Source: Maratus speciosus (taxonomy: Eukaryota; Arthropoda; Arachnida; Araneae; Salticidae). From it: DNA of 64,000 bases. The stretch lies in contig OZ010792.1 of NCBI GenBank assembly GCA_963932465.1, positions 279,479,836 to 279,543,835 on the forward strand. Reading direction: 5' to 3'. Shown here piece by piece: positions 59,320-64,000 of this stretch (position 1 is the first letter of the stretch; every line of letters begins with the position of its first letter). The position numbers were made by a program, and so were the translations under genes. The notes beneath the pieces are model-generated. The model searched no databases. It saw only the letters and a program-made list of their open reading frames with translations, and was not told the origin of the DNA.

Positions 59320-59579
59320 TATCAATAATAGATTTATAAACAACAAACATGTTTTGAAAAGTTTACAAAATCATATAAAATAGCACAAGTAGCATGTATA
59401 GGACAGTATATTGATCTGCAATCAACCAGGAAACGTACAATATTGATATAATAATGCTATAAAATACAAAATTGCACAAAAATGGAAAAGTAGATCCAGG
59501 TGAATCTATAATTTATGATAACATCAAATTATAAAATCTGAAATGAAGTGTAAAATCAAATTTTTATTTATTTACTTAC

Positions 59580-59698
59580 GACACAGCACCAACTGGCACC
59601 ATAATATTTAACAAATTCTCAGGTAAAGAGGCTTCTTCCTGAGCTTCTTTACGCACACATTCAAAAACAGTCATTCCTACAGCAAAACCTCCACTAAC
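59580..59698 (-). CDS. Nudix hydrolase (DUF4743/YJR142W-like), internal exon with Nudix box
   Basis: A 119-bp exon read on the minus strand, opening in phase 0 with VSGGFAVG and ending with two bases (TC) of a split serine codon. It holds a divergent Nudix box: GGFAVG, then KEAQEEASL where the canonical RE-x-x-EE-x-G core would sit, so Lys replaces Arg and Ser replaces Gly, as is common in this family. The polypyrimidine-AG acceptor lies just above 59698 and the donor GTAAGT at 59574-59579. Family knowledge: yeast YJR142W and the Nudix domain of fission yeast Tnr3 hydrolyse oxidised thiamine diphosphate derivatives; plant NUDX20 and NUDX24 are relatives. Substrate here is inferred from family only. 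The preceding exon, which should end near WDNM, is not found in the window. It joins in phase to 29570-29702. Confidence 0.88.
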
Positions 59699-60186
59699 CT
59701 TTAAAAAAATAAAAATAATCAATTAAATCTCCAAGAACAATATATAATATTTTATTTCCATTTTATATAAAAGCAGAATTGAATAAAACTTTTAGTGAAG
59801 AGCTAAAACATTAGATTCCAATAAATTGGGACACACCAGCTTTAGCATAATTTATTTGATAAAGCATCCTAATTAGATATAAAGTTAGTAATGAATTTTT
59901 ATTTTGTGCTTTATGTTTTGTCACAATTAAATGGCTCCTAAATAACCAGAATCTACTGTATTTTTATTCAACAGCTAAAATCACAACCAAAAGTCAAAAA
60001 TGTAATCAAAGAAAAGATAAATAACATTCTGAATATACAGGGTGTTTCTACGATCATAGGATAAACTGTAAAGGAAAGTAAAATACACATAGAGGAGTAA
60101 TGTGGGATGTGAAATGAAAAGTTATGGCGAAAAACAAGAAATGTGGAGGAAATGAAAATGAGCTTTTTAATGACATAACAACTACA

Positions 60187-61336
60187 CAGGGTTCGTACAC
60201 ATTTCTTTAAATAAAAATCAAGGACTTTCAAGGATCAAAACCAAAAAAATGTAAGAACATACAAATTAAATAAACTAATAAATTATAATAAGCATTTTTT
60301 AAATAAAAAGTTTCATTTTTGTAAATACAAGTTTTAAACATTCAAATGGCCAGGAGGGGGGGGGGGGGGGTTCAGCGTCTGGCTGTAGAAATTTAGAAAG
60401 TTTTAAAATAACAAATACTGCAGAAGAAAAAAAACTAGTTGGATATGGCAATCTCAAAACTTTCTTCTGTTTCATGCATGTTAATACTTCAAAATTCGCT
60501 ATCAGAGTTCATAAATTAGATGCCAGTCTACACTGATCATGAGGATTCTAAAGATGGGAAATTCCGTGCATTATTTCTTGACAGATGACTATCGCTAAAT
60601 CATGTAAATCCTGCAAAATGCAGCATGGCAGCGCTACCTGTTGGGTGATTTATAGCAAAACCTAATCAGCAACAACTTATGCCAACGTCTAACTGAATCT
60701 GAAGTTTGATGTAAATTCATGCAATACTTTTTCATATAGAGCTATTTGCGAAAATCTTGAAAAATCCAGCATAACAGTGCCACCTGTTGGGCAATTTACT
60801 CCAAAATATAATCAGCATTAATATTTATCATGGTATACCTGAATCTGAAGTTTGATGACAATTCATGCATTATGTTTTGAGATAGGGATTGCGGAAATCG
60901 TAAAAAAGACAGCATAGCAGTACCACCTGTCGGGTGATTTACACCAAAACGTAATCAGTACCAATATTTATCAAGGTACAATTAAAATGGAAATTCTATG
61001 AAAATTCATGCATTATAGTTCTTGAGATAGAGCTACTGAGGAAATCGTAAAAAAAATGCAAGCATTTTAAGTGTGGTGGGGAAGGGGGAAGCCGGAGCAA
61101 AGGAAAAATGCTAGGAAGGAGAGGCAAGGGGGTGGGGCTAATATTTATTTTTAAATCAGAAATTCAAAGAAATGCAGAAGAGTTTCACCCTTTCTTCTCA
61201 GACTAACAAATAATACAAGAATAAAATTAAGCACTTTTAAGGATTTTTTGCCAATTTTGCATGAAAATAAGTACTTTTAAGTACCAAAAATTCTATTTGA
61301 AAAATGTAAGCACTTTCAAGGACCATACGAACCCTG
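60187..61336. mobile_element. Element with CAGGGTTCGTA tips carrying the 120-bp repeat array
   Basis: Left tip CAGGGTTCGTACACATTTCT; right tip reverse complement CAGGGTTCGTATGGTCCTTG. Subterminal CAAGGACTTTCAAGGA / TCCTTGAAAGTGCTTAC is shared. CTACA flanks both ends (60182-60186, 61337-61341). The tip looks hAT-like, but the duplication seems to be 5 rather than 8 bp. A G run of about 15 lies near 60356. Confidence 0.75.
60480..61075 (-). repeat. 120-bp repeat array, second locus
   Basis: Units like those at 48980-49745: AATCTGAAGTTTGATG, GAAAAATGCAGCATAGCAG, CACCTGTTGGGTGATTTA, CAAAACCTAATCAGCA. Preceded by ACTTCAAAATTCGCTATCAG...GATCATGAGGATTCTAAAG, the marker of the centre at 48.7 kb. Only one half of the mirror structure is present here. 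Confidence 0.85.
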
Positions 61337-61338
61337 CT

Positions 61339-61520
61339 ACAGTATTAGCTGAAATATACCACTGGCAGCGTCTAGCAAGTGATCGGCGTACTTTTTTACA
61401 AATTCCAAGTGTCTCACGAACATTTGCAGCAATGATTGAAAGTCTTGCAATGAGATCTTCATCAGAGTCAACTGGTGTCTCATAGAGAAGACATCTGGTA
61501 CCTTCAAAAGGGTACACCAA
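61339..61520 (-). pseudogene. Transposase C-terminal fragment
   Basis: Minus-strand text CLLYETPVDSDEDLIARLSI, IAANVRETLGIC and VRRSLARRCQWYI. This is the tail VYETPVDSxEDLxARIxxAAxxIRxTPGIFxxVRxSxxRRCxxCI found in mariner-like/DDE transposases of arthropod genomes. It is cut off at about 61340 by the nested element. The catalytic part is gone. Confidence 0.78.
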
Positions 61521-63147
61521 TCACTTGTTAGACACTGCCAGGTATGTATCGATGTTGGTGGTGGCACATTTGAGCACTTACTGTAATTGTTGTGCATATA
61601 AAACACTTGTTTTCATTTCCTTTCAAAACTTTTCATTTCTGAACCCACACTGCTATACCAAAATTGCTTCTCTATGAGTACTTTAACTTCCCTTAAAGTT
61701 TGTCCCATGATCATAGAAATACCATGTATATTAAGCATAATTTAATGTAATTAATTAAATATCTGAAGTCATGTATTGTTAAACTGCACTTTAAAATGCC
61801 TTCAATATGAAAAATGAATAAAAATACTGAAAAGAAAACTGTGCATTAGATATGTAGTTTTCTAAATGAAATCCACAGACTTTGATTTTTTAAAATATCT
61901 AAATTTAGAAAAATAAATTATTTTAAATATTTAATTTTAGAAATAAATAACTGATATCAGGTGATAAAATTCAGAGCAAGATGGTGGAATTCCTGTCAAA
62001 ACTGCTAAATGTGTAAGAGAGGTTAAGCAAATAAATTTTACTTTTCACCTATAATAAGTGAACTCTGTGAATATGCATTTAGCATTTGAAACAAATTAAG
62101 AGTAAATTTAACAATTCATTAATCAGAATTTAAATAATTTGATGCAGTTCAGAAAATGGTCCAGAAAACCTGTCAGATATATGAATTGTAAAATCTTTTG
62201 ATATGATTTTTTGTGGCACAAAATAATAAAGAAATGAAAATTTGTGTTGCATAATGCATTACTATATTTTAATTCAGTGACACTTCTTTGTAATTGTTCA
62301 CAAATAATTTTATGTTTATGCTTCTTTGACTATTTACTCTAAATCCTTAGTCTTTATTAATGTGTGTTTTATTAGAATTACATTTATGTGCAGAGAGTGT
62401 GTGAAAGTTAGAGATAATCAAATAACACTGCCTACTACTGCTCAACAACAGCTCAACAGAATAAAATGCAGGAAATGGAACTCCAAATAAACCCTGGATA
62501 TGTAATTACACTTCATTAATTTAAAAACAATTATTATAATTGGTGAAAAAAATCATACAAGTTGTAATTACTAACTTGTATGATTTGTGTGTGCAAATTG
62601 TAATATATTGTGTTAAATTAATGATGAGTGATGCTCTCAACAATGTGATTAAAATTGAATGTAGATAAAAAAAAAAAAAGAGTTATCCTGGAGGAAAAAA
62701 CTTTATTATGTCAAACAACATCCACTAAAATATCGCAAATGGTATGCAATAAGCAAAAAAAGAACAGACATTGTTAATAACATAAAATTTTTTGGCCAGT
62801 TGTAAGGAAATCATGGATAATGACCCTATAGCAATCACAGGAAGTTGCTACACACCATTGATAATCATCTCTTTGTAAAATTCATTCAATTAGTGTCATT
62901 TTATAGCTGGATAATGCCTTTTTATCTTACACTCTAGGATAAAAATACATAAGACTAAAAAATTATTCTGATTTTTAAAAAGGTAAAGTATTAACCTAGT
63001 CAGAAAATACACATGAAATCCCATTAGAGAAATGTGAGATATTTGTAAAATTTATGAAACATAAATAATCAACTTAGATAATTAAATTATAAGAGAACAA
63101 AGAATATGAAACCATTTATAATGAAAATGATAGACTGTTGTCATCAG

Positions 63148-63152
63148 ACATT

Positions 63153-63192
<40 letters not shown>
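63148..63192. repeat. Poly(T) tract
   Basis: An uninterrupted T run of about 40 bases, followed by AATAAAAGGGG. Could be the poly(A) tail of a minus-strand retroposed sequence, but no retroposon is recognisable beside it. Confidence 0.85.
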
Positions 63193-63193
<1 letters not shown>

Positions 63194-63374
63194 AAAGGGG
63201 TTCGTATAATATATAAAGACATTAAAATAAAGGGGGCAGAGTCCCGTTCAGACACCGCAAACTCTAAAAGCACGCTAATTTGATCGGCTTTTAAAAAAAT
63301 TTCGGAAGAATGAATTATAATTAAAAAAACAGTGGTTATCTCCCTGTCGATGGGTTGTTTTTATCTTTGATTAA

Positions 63375-63574
63375 CACTAGAACGCCCGGAAATTTTACTC
63401 AAGCTTCCTAAAAATATTTCACACCAGAATATTTATTTAAAATTATTTTTCTGATTTATTCAATGTATTTTGGCATAGTTCAAATTTAACTTATCTAATG
63501 AAAAAATTTCTGGCTCCAATTGATATTTAATTATTTAGTCGGAGTCGAATGGACTCCTTCCGGGCGTTCTAGTG
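63375..63574. mobile_element. TTAA-flanked MITE (piggyBac-type)
   Basis: 200 bp with exact 17-bp inverted tips CACTAGAACGCCCGGAA, flanked by TTAA (63371-63374, 63575-63578). Inner CGGAGTCGAATGGACTCC can form a second stem. No ORF. Perfect tips imply a young insertion. Confidence 0.93.
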
Positions 63575-63849
63575 TTAAATCAGATTAGTGAAACATGAGA
63601 AAATAAGCAAATATAAAATGATTTAAGTAAATAAAATCTTTGTCTACCGGTATTTTTTAACAACGCTATAAGAATGTTCTTTTAAATAAGATATTTTAAA
63701 TGAATCGTTTTAAATCTGAAGCAATTTTCACCAAAGTTTTCTTTTTCTTTTTAATATTCACATGCAAATACTTTTGTTGTTAGAAAGGAAATATTATTTG
63801 CGCTGTCTTAGAATTCTCAGCGACTCTTGTAGGCACTTCAATAACATCT

Positions 63850-64000
63850 GCATTGGTTCAAAATATCTCAATATGTTGATTTTCTGTAAGCAAAACCCAA
63901 TTGGTTTACAATGAAAGTCTATGGGAATTTGGCGAAATATTACATATATCACCAAGTTGCTGTCACTTTTGGTCGCCAAGTTGCTGTCACTTTTGGTCGC
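63850..64000 (+). repeat. TTGGCGATA repeat, copy 3 (cut by window end)
   Basis: AAAATATCTCAATATGTTGATTTTC, then TTTACAATGAAAGTCTATGGGAATTTG, ending in two direct AAGTTGCTGTCACTTTTGGTCGC units. About 85% alike by eye to 28520-28640. Confidence 0.75.

Larger units (their letters stand above)
29703..59579 (-). other. 29.9 kb intron of the Nudix gene
   Basis: Bounded by donor GTAAGT (minus strand, 59574-59579) and acceptor AG (29703-29704), with flanking exons that match in phase and in protein family order. It contains a Helitron, several Tigger-type elements, an unrecognised exon-like ORF, satellite arrays, a nest of TEs four elements deep and a snap-back transposon, each listed separately. 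Subregions where I see nothing beyond AT-rich sequence and short homopolymers: 37070-38090, 46610-47560, 51110-52690 and 55780-58580 (apart from the tRNA-like segment). Confidence 0.8.
60038..61726. mobile_element. mariner-like/IS630-type element remnant with TA ends
   Basis: Tips CAGGGTGTTTCTACGATCAT and, reverse-complemented, CATGGTATTTCTATGATCAT, extended by similar GGATAAACTGTAAAGGAA / GGACAAACTTTAAGGGAA; TA on both sides. About 540 bp without the nested 60187-61336 element. A short transposase tail remains on the minus strand. Confidence 0.82.
59699..64000 (-). other. Upstream intron (or flank) of the Nudix gene
   Basis: The acceptor CTTTAAAG-type site at 59699-59700 means the preceding exon lies upstream on the minus strand, but no block fitting the family (…WPGxWDNM) is visible up to 64000. 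Content: the nested pair 60038-61726, the MITE at 63375, repeats, and otherwise AT-rich sequence (61730-63140) with nothing recognisable. Confidence 0.65.

Noticed and set aside
63148..63192. Poly(T) run as the tail of a processed pseudogene on the minus strand
   Set aside because: No coding similarity in the adjacent sequence and no flanking duplication found.

Overview
The window is eukaryotic nuclear DNA, very AT-rich, intron-bearing and dominated by transposable elements (TEs). The mix (BEL/Pao and an RTE-like LINE, many pogo/Tigger-type elements with TA target sites, mariner, hAT-like elements, TTAA-flanked MITEs, a Helitron) and several repeat families point to an arthropod. An arachnid such as a spider is my best guess, but that is inference. 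No bacterial operons, rRNA genes or CRISPR arrays are present.

One host gene is well supported. It lies on the minus strand and encodes a Nudix hydrolase of the DUF4743 / yeast YJR142W / plant NUDX20-like group. Three consecutive exons are visible at 59580-59698, 29570-29702 and 13240-13350. Their reading phases and GT/AG splice sites join perfectly. The 5' exons lie beyond position 64000. The two introns are about 29.9 kb and 16.2 kb and consist largely of nested TEs.

Layout. 1-2020: BEL/Pao polymerase remnant, then a palindromic insertion. 4027-6698: Tigger-like transposon with broken transposase and a fold-back MITE inside. 9135-13077: short Tigger-type element carrying a nearly intact LINE (9588-12696) with a perfect 14-bp target duplication. 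13240-13350: last visible Nudix exon. 13351-29569 (intron): 31-bp satellite array, mariner with a nested hAT, then a fold-back repeat (20450-28190) split by a 6.6 kb element (21127-27724), which is itself split by a 3.2 kb transposon of an unnamed family (22126-25310) that holds two MITEs. 29570-29702: Nudix exon. 29703-59579 (intron): Helitron, Tigger-type elements, long tandem arrays, and a nest at 38574-53172 that is four elements deep, followed by a snap-back transposon (53203-55766). 59580-59698: Nudix exon. 59699-64000: more nested MITEs.

Two copies of one element (21127-27724 and about 42877-46606) serve as natural empty-site controls for each other's insertions. The most unusual structures are the mirror-image tandem array at 47570-49745 with a unique centre and 15-bp hairpin, the snap-back transposon, and the 31-bp GC-punctuated array present at four loci. 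All TE reading frames recognised here are broken.
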